DNA from: Halobacteriovorax sp.
GTDB lineage: Bacteria > Bdellovibrionota > Bacteriovoracia > Bacteriovoracales > Bacteriovoracaceae
Direction: 5' to 3'
Assembly (NCBI GenBank): GCA_002686115.1
Contig: NZAF01000028.1
Coordinates: forward strand, 1 to 22,280
Length of the DNA: 22,280 nt
In this document: piece after piece, positions 1 to 8,811 of the stretch
Layout of the letters: every line of letters begins with the position of its first letter
Position numbering within the stretch: position 1 is the stretch's first letter
Position numbers and translations under genes: made by a program
The notes under the pieces: generated by a model
Told to the model about the DNA's origin: nothing
What the model saw: the letters and a program-made list of their open reading frames with translations, nothing else
The model's database searches: none

Positions 1-7
1 TTTTCAT
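1..7 (-). CDS. Start of the next operon gene (partial, 5' end only)
   Basis: Only seven bases are visible: on the minus strand an ATG begins at base 7, one base after the stop codon of the LolA-like gene, and reads ATG AAA A. The tight spacing matches the rest of the operon, so I read it as the start of a co-transcribed gene whose body lies outside the window. LolA-like proteins of this family often neighbour RND/MMPL-type transporters. That is only a guess here, because no coding sequence can be read. Confidence 0.3.
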
Positions 8-8
8 T

Positions 9-776
9 TTATCTTAGAGATCTCTTATTAAGACGAGATTCTTGAACTTTTTCTCCAAGCTTACGATCAACCCATATAAACTTTGATTTCTTCTTACTCT
101 GTAAGTTTGACATTAAAACTTCAGAAGCTCTGTAAAATGATTTACCACCAACTTTATACTGCTTAAAACCGCTAAATGTTGCTGTTTTATAAAGTTCATC
201 TCTTTTATTAAAATAATTATTTCGAATAGATGTTAACATCTTTTTTGAAACGTGAAGTTCTACTTTACTATAATTTGACTTCTGCTTTGGATAACGCTCT
301 AGAACCCAAACATCTTGGCCATCAATCTTTGAATCTTTAATGAACTTGTACTTATATTTCTCAATGGTTTGAGCTGTTAAATCAGCATATGAAAATTCAC
401 TTCCCATAAACGATGAGCCACGAGTACGTGAATTAATCCTTTTTACTCTTTTAAGTGATGGTAAGAAAAGCCATTGATCATCATCTTCTCCTTCACTTCG
501 ATAAGACCAAGTAAGAAGTTTTGTCCCGTTTACATCTTCAGGTTTTTCAAAAGTCATTAACCCTTTTATAACATCATCTTTTTCAAGATTCACACCCTTC
601 ATTTCACGCTCAAGGTTTTTGCCGACAGGGTCGATGAGAACAAGCTTCATTTGTGAAACCTCAGATTTGTATCCTTTATTCGCTTCATCCATTTTCTTAG
701 CGATCTCTAATCCTTTATCAAAATTAGCATAAGCAAATGAGCTAAAGAGATATGCAATGATGAATGTTAATTTCAC
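9..776 (-). CDS. LolA-like outer membrane lipoprotein-sorting family protein
   Basis: A 255-residue periplasmic protein of the LolA-like family (COG2834/PF17131 type). A signal peptide covers about residues 1-17, ending FAYA before NFDKG. The family region follows, with the recognisable run WSYRSEG..DDQWLFLPSL-KRVKRI and then SSFMGSEFSYADL at roughly residues 88-133. Such proteins have a half-barrel fold that binds lipid or lipoprotein acyl chains, and many sit beside RND-type exporters. The exact cargo here is unknown. The start is GTG at 774-776, directly after the TAA of the FHA gene, with AGGAG about eight bases upstream; no ATG fits as well. As the seventh gene of the Glt-like operon it may help deliver an envelope component of that machine, which is inference. 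Family assignment is fairly firm, specific role is not. Confidence 0.82.
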   Translation of the reverse strand: MKLTFIIAYLFSSFAYANFDKGLEIAKKMDEANKGYKSEVSQMKLVLIDPVGKNLEREMKGVNLEKDDVIKGLMTFEKPEDVNGTKLLTWSYRSEGEDDDQWLFLPSLKRVKRINSRTRGSSFMGSEFSYADLTAQTIEKYKYKFIKDSKIDGQDVWVLERYPKQKSNYSKVELHVSKKMLTSIRNNYFNKRDELYKTATFSGFKQYKVGGKSFYRASEVLMSNLQSKKKSKFIWVDRKLGEKVQESRLNKRSLR

Positions 777-2690
777 TTATTGACTCCTACCATATAAATT
801 TAGAGGTGTTGTTACACTAACTTGTCCCCCACCCTTTGGAGATGGGAATCTTATTGTTCTTAGGTGTGATATCACACAACTTGTCACAGACCTAGGCAAC
901 TTACTATCTACAGACTTTGAATTAGCATTAACGACATTACCTCTTGCACCAATCGTAAACTCCATTATCATAACACCAGCAACTGCCTGATTGGAAGTAT
1001 CCAATGCACGTTGATAACAATATCTAAATTGAGGTACATTTTCTAAAAGAATTCTCATAATATCATTTCTATCAATTGAACCCAATATGACTTCTCTAAA
1101 TGGCATCCCTGCAACATACACTTTCTTTGATTGAACGAGCCCACTCGTCCCTTTACTCGATTCAACCTTTCCAGAAGCACTACCTTCCAGCGATCCTGTA
1201 CTCTTAGACACACTGGCCGTTTTTACTCTAGCAGAGTCATCAATTGATAATTCAACTCCATCGTCAAAGCTTTCTTTCGCATTGAGGCTACCTGCACTTG
1301 CTGCCAAACTTCCACCTTTTGCCATTAAGCTAGAGATAGAAGAGCTGAAATCTGCTGACTTATATACATCCACTTTTCCTCTTCTCTTAGTTGGTCCTTT
1401 AGATTTAGCAATTCGTTTTGAATTATTTGTCTTTGTTCGACGATTTGTTCTTTTGGGAGCCGATCTTTTAACAACCTTATTTTTGTTTGTAGGTCCTTTC
1501 TTAGGTGGAGCCTTTTTCGCTATTTTGTTTGTTTTTGCTTTTTTCACACCAGACTTAGGTGCTTCAGGCTGCTTCTTAACATCTTTCTTAGTAACTTGCG
1601 GTGTTTTTGGCGCAGTTTGTTTTTTCTTCTTTTCAACTCTTTTTGTTACTTGTTCTTTTCTTTTGGATATTCGAAGCTTTTTTGGTTTATAAATAATTTT
1701 GGCAAGCCTCTCAGGCACCTTTTCTTTTTCTAACTCAGGATCAACTTCATAATTTGTAATACCTGCGATAACAAGAGAAAAGATAAATAAAATTAACAAC
1801 AAGTACTTTTTAAACTCACCATCTCTTCTAAGTAATGGTGCAGCCTTTACTTGCGGTGGAGCCTCATCACCACGTACAAATATCTTAAGATTTTCCATCT
1901 CAAAAAGGTGAATATCCTCTTTTCCTAGTAACGACTTATCACTTGCACCACTTGCATTATCTGCATACTTTAAATGCTTAAATCCATTTAAAGAATTTAC
2001 AAATACTTCTCCGCCTTTGATCTCAACAAACGGAACTTTTTCATTTAAGCCCAGGTATGGCAGTTCAATATCATGTGAAAAGCCAACTCTTCTTCCAACA
2101 AGATGATACACACCATCTTTTTCTGGTAAAAAGTCTACTGAGAAGATTTTCTCATTAAAAAGAATAATAATTTCAGCAGCTCTCTTATTAACTTCATACT
2201 TAAATATTGGATAAATTGTACCTTCATCCTCAAAAATATATTCTGAAAATTCTAAATCAGGGTCTTTACTTAAAGGATAGTTATCATTGTAGGTATCCTC
2301 TTTACTGCTACTCGAATTAATTTCTTTTCGTGGAGCACTCTTAGGTAATTTTGGCTTTTTATATTCTGTCCTCAATGATTTTGGTACATCAGGTGTCGAC
2401 TCTCTTTCACCAAATGAAAAATTATACTTCCCAATACTTATAACATCACCAGGCGAGATTTTTTGAGATACAACCTCTTCATTATTAACGAGTATCTTAG
2501 AGTCGGGATTTAAAGAGTATACATTTATATCTGAGTCATTAAACTCTATTAAACAATGTATTGCTGAAATAGAAGAACTTTTAATCTGAAGATCAGCAGT
2601 ATCACTTGAGCCAATAATAATTCTTTTTTTCTTAGGTAAAGAAAACTTCTTATCGCCAAGTCCTAATTGAAATGTTTTATTTGCTTGCAC
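777..2690 (-). CDS. gltG: FHA domain, transmembrane and AgmX/PglI-type TonB-like protein (GltG-like)
   Basis: A 637-residue bitopic inner-membrane protein. Residues about 24-93 form an FHA fold (IIIGSSDTADLQI, SSISAIHCLIEF, VNNEE, GDVISIG), which in this family binds phosphothreonine peptides in the cytoplasm. A second globular stretch of unknown type spans about 150-275. One transmembrane helix lies at about 296-312. A Lys/Pro/Arg-rich periplasmic stalk covers about 325-440, followed by a Ser/Gly-rich linker. The C-terminal domain (about 525-637) is the AgmX/PglI type related to TonB, with the conserved pair FRYCYQ and SCVISHLRTIRFP. This layout fits GltG of the Myxococcus gliding complex, which links the inner membrane to the periplasm. 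The start is GTG at 2688-2690 with AGGAG overlapping the upstream stop. Domain calls are firm; equivalence to GltG is inferred from architecture and gene order. Confidence 0.85.
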   Translation of the reverse strand: MQANKTFQLGLGDKKFSLPKKKRIIIGSSDTADLQIKSSSISAIHCLIEFNDSDINVYSLNPDSKILVNNEEVVSQKISPGDVISIGKYNFSFGERESTPDVPKSLRTEYKKPKLPKSAPRKEINSSSSKEDTYNDNYPLSKDPDLEFSEYIFEDEGTIYPIFKYEVNKRAAEIIILFNEKIFSVDFLPEKDGVYHLVGRRVGFSHDIELPYLGLNEKVPFVEIKGGEVFVNSLNGFKHLKYADNASGASDKSLLGKEDIHLFEMENLKIFVRGDEAPPQVKAAPLLRRDGEFKKYLLLILFIFSLVIAGITNYEVDPELEKEKVPERLAKIIYKPKKLRISKRKEQVTKRVEKKKKQTAPKTPQVTKKDVKKQPEAPKSGVKKAKTNKIAKKAPPKKGPTNKNKVVKRSAPKRTNRRTKTNNSKRIAKSKGPTKRRGKVDVYKSADFSSSISSLMAKGGSLAASAGSLNAKESFDDGVELSIDDSARVKTASVSKSTGSLEGSASGKVESSKGTSGLVQSKKVYVAGMPFREVILGSIDRNDIMRILLENVPQFRYCYQRALDTSNQAVAGVMIMEFTIGARGNVVNANSKSVDSKLPRSVTSCVISHLRTIRFPSPKGGGQVSVTTPLNLYGRSQ

Positions 2691-2698
2691 ATTTTCTC

Positions 2699-2968
2699 CT
2701 AACGTATTCTCTCTAAGCCCTTCATCATCTCAAAATTAAAATTTGGCTTACTAGGTAGTCTGTTTTTAAATTTTTTCAAATAACGTCTAGAGATCGTTAC
2801 TTCCCCCGGTGCTCCAAGATCACCTTCAACACTTATCTCTCCAAGATTAATTTTTTCAAACTTTTTGTACTTATAAACAATCTTAGATTTTTTTTGTGGA
2901 TAGGCATTAAATGCAAACACCAACAAAATAAAAATGCTAAAAAAACTAAAGGTTTTTGATTTTTTCAT
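2699..2968 (-). CDS. Small secreted protein in the Glt-like operon (GltF position)
   Basis: A protein of 89 residues from the preferred start. The N-terminus MKKSKTFSFF is followed by a hydrophobic stretch and an exit near NAYPQ, so it is probably secreted to the periplasm. The mature part is only about 63 residues, very basic, and contains the run INLGEISVEGDLGAPGEVTI followed by SRRYLKKFKNRLP. I recognise no enzyme motif. An upstream in-frame ATG at 2974 is possible, but the ATG at 2966-2968 has a better placed AAAGAG six bases before it. Either start overlaps the 3' end of the TPR lipoprotein gene by more than 20 bases, implying coupled translation. It sits between the GltE-like and GltG-like genes, the position of gltF in Myxococcus as I recall it. 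Orthology is suggested by position only. Confidence 0.75.
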   Translation of the reverse strand: MKKSKTFSFFSIFILLVFAFNAYPQKKSKIVYKYKKFEKINLGEISVEGDLGAPGEVTISRRYLKKFKNRLPSKPNFNFEMMKGLERIR

Positions 2969-3848
2969 AAACATCTCTTTCTCTTGTACTCAGTCCAGAA
3001 CTTTCTAAATAATTAGCAATAGAATTGGCCTTATCTGACTTTAATAACTTATAAGCAAAAAATAGTGCTAATCCGCCCTTCTTAGATCTTAAAACACTAT
3101 CATCTAATTTATTTAAATGTGAAATAGCGCCATTTCCATTACCTCTAAAGAGGTCGACATAGGCCATTGAAAGATAAATATCCTTATCACGAATATTAAT
3201 ACCTCTTTTTAGATTTCTTAAGAATGTTTCGGCCTTATCAAGTAATCCATATCTTATATATAGATTTGCTAAGTTAAACTTTGGAGTTTTTGCCGTTCTA
3301 TCTAAGATAAGTGCCTGTTCAAAAGCAGCTTGAGCCTTTTTATCTTTTGACTCGAGTAGATAAACAACTCCAAGGTTATTAATTGAAGGTATAAACTTTT
3401 TATCAAGCATCAATGCTCTTCTATAAAAAACTTTTGCCTTCTTTAAGTTTCTTTGTAAGTAGTAACATGAACCAATTTGGTTCCAATAAGATGGATTCGT
3501 TTTATAGTTATCATATACAGCAGCGGAGTGCTTAAAAGCATTATCAAAATCTCCTTGATAACAAAGGTAAACAATTTTAGAAAGCTTATCCTTAGGATCT
3601 AAATTTCCCTGACTAATCTTTTGCAAAGACTCATCGCTCAGAGCATCTTGAACTAAATCACCAATATCATGGTAGTCAAACTTATCATTATATCGAATTT
3701 TTCTCTTTGGTTTAAAGTCATCATTTGAGACTCCACGTAGTTGCTCTTCAAGCCATTTTGCGTCATCATCATGTATGTCTCCTTTAGAATTCGAAGCACA
3801 TGAAGACAGAAGAAAATAAACACCGACTAAAAGTAAAATACTTTTCAT
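2946..3848 (-). CDS. gltE: TPR-repeat outer-membrane lipoprotein (GltE/AglT-like)
   Basis: A 300-residue lipoprotein. The signal sequence ends in LLSSC with the lipidated cysteine at residue 17, and the residues after it (ASNSKG) lack an inner-membrane retention Asp at +2, so outer-membrane sorting is likely. After an acidic N-terminal segment, TPR helices occupy about residues 119-215 (NQIGSCYYLQRNLKKAKVFY, INNLGVVYLLESKDKKAQAA, FNLANLYIRYGLLDKAETFL), with further helical repeats to the end. The family role is scaffold-type protein binding. The start ATG overlaps the stop of the upstream large TPR gene in a TAATG arrangement. A TPR lipoprotein between a large TPR protein and an FHA-TonB protein matches GltE (AglT) of Myxococcus. 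Lipoprotein and TPR calls are firm; the symbol rests on order and type. Confidence 0.8.
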   Translation of the reverse strand: MKSILLLVGVYFLLSSCASNSKGDIHDDDAKWLEEQLRGVSNDDFKPKRKIRYNDKFDYHDIGDLVQDALSDESLQKISQGNLDPKDKLSKIVYLCYQGDFDNAFKHSAAVYDNYKTNPSYWNQIGSCYYLQRNLKKAKVFYRRALMLDKKFIPSINNLGVVYLLESKDKKAQAAFEQALILDRTAKTPKFNLANLYIRYGLLDKAETFLRNLKRGINIRDKDIYLSMAYVDLFRGNGNGAISHLNKLDDSVLRSKKGGLALFFAYKLLKSDKANSIANYLESSGLSTRERDVYEKIKNL

Positions 3849-6667
3849 TATTTACCTCTCCTATCCATAATTACCCAATCATTAAATGGAATAAATCCTA
3901 TAGACTTTCTCACATATTCACCGTAATCGTTCACAAGAATTGTGTTCTTATTAACTTCACTTTTTAATTCACCTTTAAACTGTGTAACTTTTTGGAGAAT
4001 TGGATTAACAACACCCCTCATTCCATTCTTAAAACTTTTGATATATGCAGCGTCTTTACCTGGAGGAGTAAATGAATTCACCTGATTGGCCAAACTCTCA
4101 TAAGCATCAATAAGTAATTTATATGTACCAACAACACCTTCTCCAGAGCCAATTTTAATGATTGAAATCGACTTATTTGTAATATCAGTTATTAGCTTAA
4201 ATTTTTGCTGAAGAGTTGCATTATATACATTCTCAGGAAACTTCAATGGAATTGACTTGAATTGATCAACATCTCTTTTAAGCTGTTCTATCTGTGTACT
4301 TGCAACTTCATCAAGAGCACTTACTGGTACCTTATTTTTGTTTCTTGCTTTTGAATATAAAAACATTATGTCTTTACGAAGAAAGTCAGGAACTGGCATT
4401 CCCTTAATGAGATAAAGATTTCTCAATTTTCCTGCACTTTCTAATCTAGAATAAATATCGCTGTGATTTCGTTTATAATGTTCAACGGCCATATTTATAT
4501 TCTTAGTGTCTAAGTAGTGATCAAGAATTTTTTCATTAATAGACTTTGCAACAGTCTTTTTGTAACGACATTTACTAAGTTGTCTCATGGCAAAGCTTTC
4601 TATCGGCTGTATATTTTCGTAATGACTACTTCCCATAACAACATAGTTTTCTAAAACAGACTCTTTAATTGAGTTTGATACGCTACAAACCTTATTTAAA
4701 TATACTTCAGTAATTTTAATACCGCGTTCAAAGTTTTGACGTAAAAAGATATCTGTAATGATTAGCTTGATAGAACTTGATTGTTTGCTAACTTCTGAGA
4801 CACTCATTTCTGAGATCGCCCTATTTAACCAGAGATACATGAACTCACTATTACCTAATTCATAAAATAAGACAGCTATATTATAGGCCGAATTACTCTT
4901 AGCCTCTTTAGAGGTTTCCTTTGAACTATATAGTCTTACATATCCTCTAAGTGCCGCTAACTTATCTCCTTTATTTCGATAAGTTTCAACTCCAGACATT
5001 TGAGTTGTAAGGATGATATTATTGAGTTTTTTTACAAATTGTTGGGTAAGGTTGATACTACTTTGCTTTAATTCTTTAGAGAAGTTTACAACACCTTGTG
5101 CATTGTTGGCCTTCTTATAATTATCAACGACTCGACCAATCATTGCTTCAATCTTCCCAATTGATCTTGGAAAAAACTTAGCGTACTGAAACATGACCTT
5201 TTTACCATTTTCGATATCATTAACCTCATCAATATAGAATGAAAAAAGTTTTTCTCCAGCACGTCCCTTTTTCTTAATATCATTAGTGGTTTTTATGAAG
5301 GTAGCATAGACAGGCGCAAAATATTTGAGCCTTATTGACTTTGGAAGTGATCTGGAATCGACAACCGTTAACATACTCTCAACTGATCTCATATAAAACT
5401 TAGAATTTGTGTTATTAAGTTCAATAACAGCTCTGTATTGCTCTAGTGCTTTTTCATAAAGTTTACCGGCATAGTAACTTTCTGCTGCATAGAAGTATGA
5501 CTTCTCTCTTAAGCTTGGGTCATGTTTTGAAGCTATAAGGTATAATTCACCTGCATATTTGGCCATTGCCCTTAAAACCTTTGGACGATTTCTATTTGAA
5601 CTTTCACCAAGCTTCTTTTGTAGAACTGCTGCACGTTTAGAAATTAAGAATAAGACTTCTTTTCTATCATCCTCACCCATTTTGATAGATAATGATTCTT
5701 TCGCTCGTTTATAAAAAGCACCGTTATTATTGTATTTGTCATGAATTGCAAGTATCTCTATTAGAGATTTCACTTTGTAATTTTGGTCACTCATTAGATA
5801 TGCACTATTAAACATATTTAGTGCTTTTGTATATTTCTGCTTACCTTTTAAAAATATACCCATTTCAAAGAAGTTCTTTGCAGTGTCACCACCAATTTTA
5901 GTATAAAAGCTTTTTGCTGTTTTTAGTTTTCCTTGATCTGTATAGAAATAACCTAAATCTCTTTGTGCAAGATCTTTTTTATTAACATACTTAGAATTTT
6001 CACTCAGTCTCCAGACTTCTTTCATCTGTCTTTCGGCGGTTATCCTCTTTCCCACTCTATAGTTTGACCAAGCTAAGTTATATAGGTAACGCGTATACCA
6101 TTTATCATTCTTAAAATTTGAGATAACTCGATTATAATGCTTTCTCGATCTTTGATAGTCTCCATCACCATAGAATATATCTGCTATTGCAATATTTGAG
6201 TTATTATACGCACTTGAGTTTTTACGTGAAAGCTTAATTGACCTATTTAATAACTTTTTAGCATTTTTTAAATTCCCATTCTCTTTTTCATTAAATGCTA
6301 AAATATAATAAACTTCTCCAATATCTTTAAAATTTTTGTATTTTTTAATGATTGCATAGCCCGTCTCTTGGGCCTTTTTAAAATATGCCTTTGATTTAGC
6401 ATAGAACTTATTTTTATTAATTCTCTGTCTTTGTTTTATCGATAATTTAAAAAAGTCTTCATTTTCTTGGTCTCTAAGAATACGACCTTTCTCTAGATAA
6501 GCTTCAGCTATTCTTAATAGAATCACAGGGTCCCTATTACCACTTACTCTTGAAAGTCTTGAAAGCTCACTAATCTGTTCGTCAATAACTCGAACAAGTT
6601 GTTGTCTTCTTGTTGAGAGATTGGCGAGAACTGAAAATGTTAATAAAAATATTACTAATAATCTCAT
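3848..6667 (-). CDS. gltD: Large periplasmic TPR protein (GltD/AgnA-like)
   Basis: A 939-residue protein with a short signal peptide (MRLLVIFLLTFSVLA, cleavage about residue 15) and no other clear membrane segment, so periplasmic. Almost the whole length is helical repeat. TPR-like units are clearest around residues 90-290 (for example SNIAIADIFYGDGDYQRSRK, YNLAWSNYRVGKRITAERQM, LGYFYTDQGKLKTAKSFYTK) and again near 395-425 (FYAAESYYAGKLYEKALEQY). The C-terminal part is less repetitive. It is very rich in Lys and Asn. TPR arrays are docking surfaces, and in Myxococcus a large TPR protein (AgnA/GltD) sits next to GltE. The gene begins two bases after the upstream stop and ends in a one-base overlap with the next start, so it is translationally coupled on both sides. 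Orthology to GltD is inferred; the structural class is well supported. Confidence 0.78.
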   Translation of the reverse strand: MRLLVIFLLTFSVLANLSTRRQQLVRVIDEQISELSRLSRVSGNRDPVILLRIAEAYLEKGRILRDQENEDFFKLSIKQRQRINKNKFYAKSKAYFKKAQETGYAIIKKYKNFKDIGEVYYILAFNEKENGNLKNAKKLLNRSIKLSRKNSSAYNNSNIAIADIFYGDGDYQRSRKHYNRVISNFKNDKWYTRYLYNLAWSNYRVGKRITAERQMKEVWRLSENSKYVNKKDLAQRDLGYFYTDQGKLKTAKSFYTKIGGDTAKNFFEMGIFLKGKQKYTKALNMFNSAYLMSDQNYKVKSLIEILAIHDKYNNNGAFYKRAKESLSIKMGEDDRKEVLFLISKRAAVLQKKLGESSNRNRPKVLRAMAKYAGELYLIASKHDPSLREKSYFYAAESYYAGKLYEKALEQYRAVIELNNTNSKFYMRSVESMLTVVDSRSLPKSIRLKYFAPVYATFIKTTNDIKKKGRAGEKLFSFYIDEVNDIENGKKVMFQYAKFFPRSIGKIEAMIGRVVDNYKKANNAQGVVNFSKELKQSSINLTQQFVKKLNNIILTTQMSGVETYRNKGDKLAALRGYVRLYSSKETSKEAKSNSAYNIAVLFYELGNSEFMYLWLNRAISEMSVSEVSKQSSSIKLIITDIFLRQNFERGIKITEVYLNKVCSVSNSIKESVLENYVVMGSSHYENIQPIESFAMRQLSKCRYKKTVAKSINEKILDHYLDTKNINMAVEHYKRNHSDIYSRLESAGKLRNLYLIKGMPVPDFLRKDIMFLYSKARNKNKVPVSALDEVASTQIEQLKRDVDQFKSIPLKFPENVYNATLQQKFKLITDITNKSISIIKIGSGEGVVGTYKLLIDAYESLANQVNSFTPPGKDAAYIKSFKNGMRGVVNPILQKVTQFKGELKSEVNKNTILVNDYGEYVRKSIGFIPFNDWVIMDRRGK

Positions 6668-6669
6668 TG

Positions 6670-8073
6670 CTAATTACACTCCGATCTTAATGCAAAAACA
6701 TAATCACCCAACTCGTCTGCCCAAAACTCGCCATTAAAGTTCCAGAAGTACTGTTTTTGAGTTTTTTGGAGGTATGCGATATCTCCTCGTTTTCCAAAAT
6801 CTTGTACTCCCGAGTATAAACGGTCTTTCTTCTTGGCCAAGATTTCTAATTTCAAGTAACTCATACTCGCAAAAGACTTTGTTAAATGAGAGTAGGCAAT
6901 TTTAAATGTTCTTTTTACGTAAGACCCAATAAGCTTTTGCTGAAGAGTAAGTGAGTCTTTAAGATTTGTTGTTAAAACTTTTCTTAAAGGAGTATGCCCA
7001 ACACGTCTGACAAGATCAATCTCCCCCTTACCTCTTTTGTAACTATCCATAAGATTTAAAAAGGCTGGATCTTTTAAGACACTATCTAAGAGAGAATTTA
7101 CAATAGCTGAGTCTGATTTTTTCCCCTGCGTATAAGATACTGCAATATTAAAGTAGTAGTTAAGATCGTTTCTTCTTCTATTAACAACTCTACCTAATCC
7201 CCTTGTCTCTTTTTCATACTTTCTATAGTAATTTTCAATAACACGTGATGCATCGTTATAAAGACAGAGCTGAAAAAAGGATAATGCATTTAAGACATCA
7301 ACTTCAGGATTGAAAACATAACTTAGTACAGGTGATCTATATGTTACAAGTTTTCCAAGAGTTCTATTATAATCACCCTTATAATAACTATTCCATGCTT
7401 CTTCAAAAAGAAGTTCTGGCCAAATCAGAGAGCTCTTTTCAACATCCAAGAATGCAAGGTCTGCATTTAAATAATCTTTAGCTGCATAATATGCCCTCGC
7501 TATTCCTGCACTACAATAGTCCCTATTAATAATAAGCTGTCTTTGTCTTTGTGCAGAAGGAGAATCTGACAATGCTGAAGTAGATAAACTCACACATTTT
7601 TTAAATTCATTAATACTATCTACATAATTTCTCTCAATTGAATAAATCATACCTAATAAGTGAGATGCAAATGGTCTCATTGGATGATCTTTTTCAATAT
7701 TCGAAGTTAAAATTGTTCTTGCTTCACTTAACTTTCTTTTTCTTAGAAGTTTTTTTGCTAATATATATTTAATTGTTGGTGAATTTGAACGACTCAGATA
7801 TTTCTCTGGTAATAAAACGAATTGCCTATCACCAACTTTCTCAATCACTTCATCAATAAGTCGATCAAAATTAGCATTCTTAACTGTACCAGATGTAACA
7901 AGATACTCTTTTAAATAGGGAACTGATGTATGATAAAGATTTTTATCAATTAAACTCTTAATTATTCCTGGGTAATACTCAACTCTATTACTTCTAACTA
8001 ACTTATTCCATATGTCACTATCTGCATATGTTGAGTTTATTAAAAATAGAAGAGTTACTAATAATTTTTTCAT
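6670..8073 (-). CDS. Secreted TPR-type periplasmic protein (possibly GltC-like)
   Basis: A 467-residue protein with a signal peptide ending NSTYA before DSDIW, and no lipobox cysteine or later membrane helix, so periplasmic. Helical repeats of TPR type are visible around residues 105-165 (KYILAKKLLRKRKLSEARTI, ASHLLGMIYSIERNYVDSIN) and 190-250 (GIARAYYAAKDYLNADLAFL, EEAWNSYYKGDYNRTLGKLV). A good ribosome site (GGGAGAAGGGT) lies directly before the ATG. It follows the beta-barrel gene after 11 bases and precedes the large TPR gene by two bases. In Myxococcus the TPR protein GltC works with barrel proteins GltA and GltB; this gene could be the counterpart, but I have only fold type and neighbourhood for that, so no symbol is given. 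Confidence 0.72.
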   Translation of the reverse strand: MKKLLVTLLFLINSTYADSDIWNKLVRSNRVEYYPGIIKSLIDKNLYHTSVPYLKEYLVTSGTVKNANFDRLIDEVIEKVGDRQFVLLPEKYLSRSNSPTIKYILAKKLLRKRKLSEARTILTSNIEKDHPMRPFASHLLGMIYSIERNYVDSINEFKKCVSLSTSALSDSPSAQRQRQLIINRDYCSAGIARAYYAAKDYLNADLAFLDVEKSSLIWPELLFEEAWNSYYKGDYNRTLGKLVTYRSPVLSYVFNPEVDVLNALSFFQLCLYNDASRVIENYYRKYEKETRGLGRVVNRRRNDLNYYFNIAVSYTQGKKSDSAIVNSLLDSVLKDPAFLNLMDSYKRGKGEIDLVRRVGHTPLRKVLTTNLKDSLTLQQKLIGSYVKRTFKIAYSHLTKSFASMSYLKLEILAKKKDRLYSGVQDFGKRGDIAYLQKTQKQYFWNFNGEFWADELGDYVFALRSECN

Positions 8074-8084
8074 ACCCTTCTCCC

Positions 8085-8801
8085 TTATAGGTCATAAACC
8101 AAAGATGCGACTAAATCATAATTTGAATATATATAATCCTCTGGATTTAGTTTTCTCGCTTGTAATGCCTCATAGTGAATGGCATTTAAATCTAGTCGAA
8201 TTGACCATGAAGTATTCACGAAGAACTTAGCTCCTACGTTCCACATGATACCTGTATGAGTCTCTTGTGTTTCGTCAGCAAAAGGATTGTCACTTACAAA
8301 TTGTTCTCTATTATTTGTTTCAGTAATCGTTGCTAGACCTAAACCAAACAAAAAGTCGACATAGATGATTTTATTAAAGGAATTAATTTTACTATAAAAT
8401 GGAGACCACATGAACATCGCCCCATAATAATTATCTACAATTCTTCTAAAAGGAACTGTACCACCACCACTTGCACCTGATGACCTCACGGATTTAGCGG
8501 CCTCATTCTCCTCTCCGGAGTTCATAGAATATACAAGTTCAAATCCATAATCTTCAGAAAAGAAATATCCTGCTCTTGCCTGCAAAGCTGTTGCATCAAC
8601 AAAAGATCCAGATGTGGTCATTCCATATCCACCCTGAATATAGAAACGATTTACTTTTCTAAATTTTCTATTTTGTAGAACATACACTTCTTTATCTTTA
8701 TCAAGCCAAGTAAAGTCATAAAGGTCTGTTTCTAAAGCTAGCGCATAAAATGATAATGTCGAAATAAGTAAAAATTGAAATACTCTTTTTAAAAATGTCA
8801 T
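8085..8801 (-). CDS. Outer-membrane beta-barrel protein, first gene of the Glt-like operon
   Basis: A 238-residue protein with an N-terminal signal peptide (hydrophobic core FLLISTLSFYALA, cleavage near residue 23). The mature part alternates polar and apolar residues in strand-like segments rich in Gly and aromatics, such as FYIQGGYGMTTSG, ARAGYFFSEDYGFELVYSM, GAMFMWSPFY, GIMWNVGAKFFVNTSWSIRL and a terminal SNYDLVASLVYDL. This is typical of small eight-to-ten-strand barrels and resembles the outer-membrane beta-barrel family common in Myxococcus-type genomes. GltA, GltB and GltH are barrels of similar size, but I cannot tell which, if any, is the ortholog. It is the promoter-proximal gene: the next upstream gene ends 49 bases away. 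The chain ends in Leu rather than the classical Phe. Confidence 0.75.
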   Translation of the reverse strand: MTFLKRVFQFLLISTLSFYALALETDLYDFTWLDKDKEVYVLQNRKFRKVNRFYIQGGYGMTTSGSFVDATALQARAGYFFSEDYGFELVYSMNSGEENEAAKSVRSSGASGGGTVPFRRIVDNYYGAMFMWSPFYSKINSFNKIIYVDFLFGLGLATITETNNREQFVSDNPFADETQETHTGIMWNVGAKFFVNTSWSIRLDLNAIHYEALQARKLNPEDYIYSNYDLVASLVYDL

Positions 8802-8811
8802 AGTTACATCC

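Noticed and set aside
1282..1692. Plus-strand open frame of 136 codons
   Set aside because: It lies antisense to the Lys/Pro-rich stalk of the FHA-TonB protein. Its Phe/Leu-rich translation is what antisense of lysine codons gives, and no ribosome site is seen.
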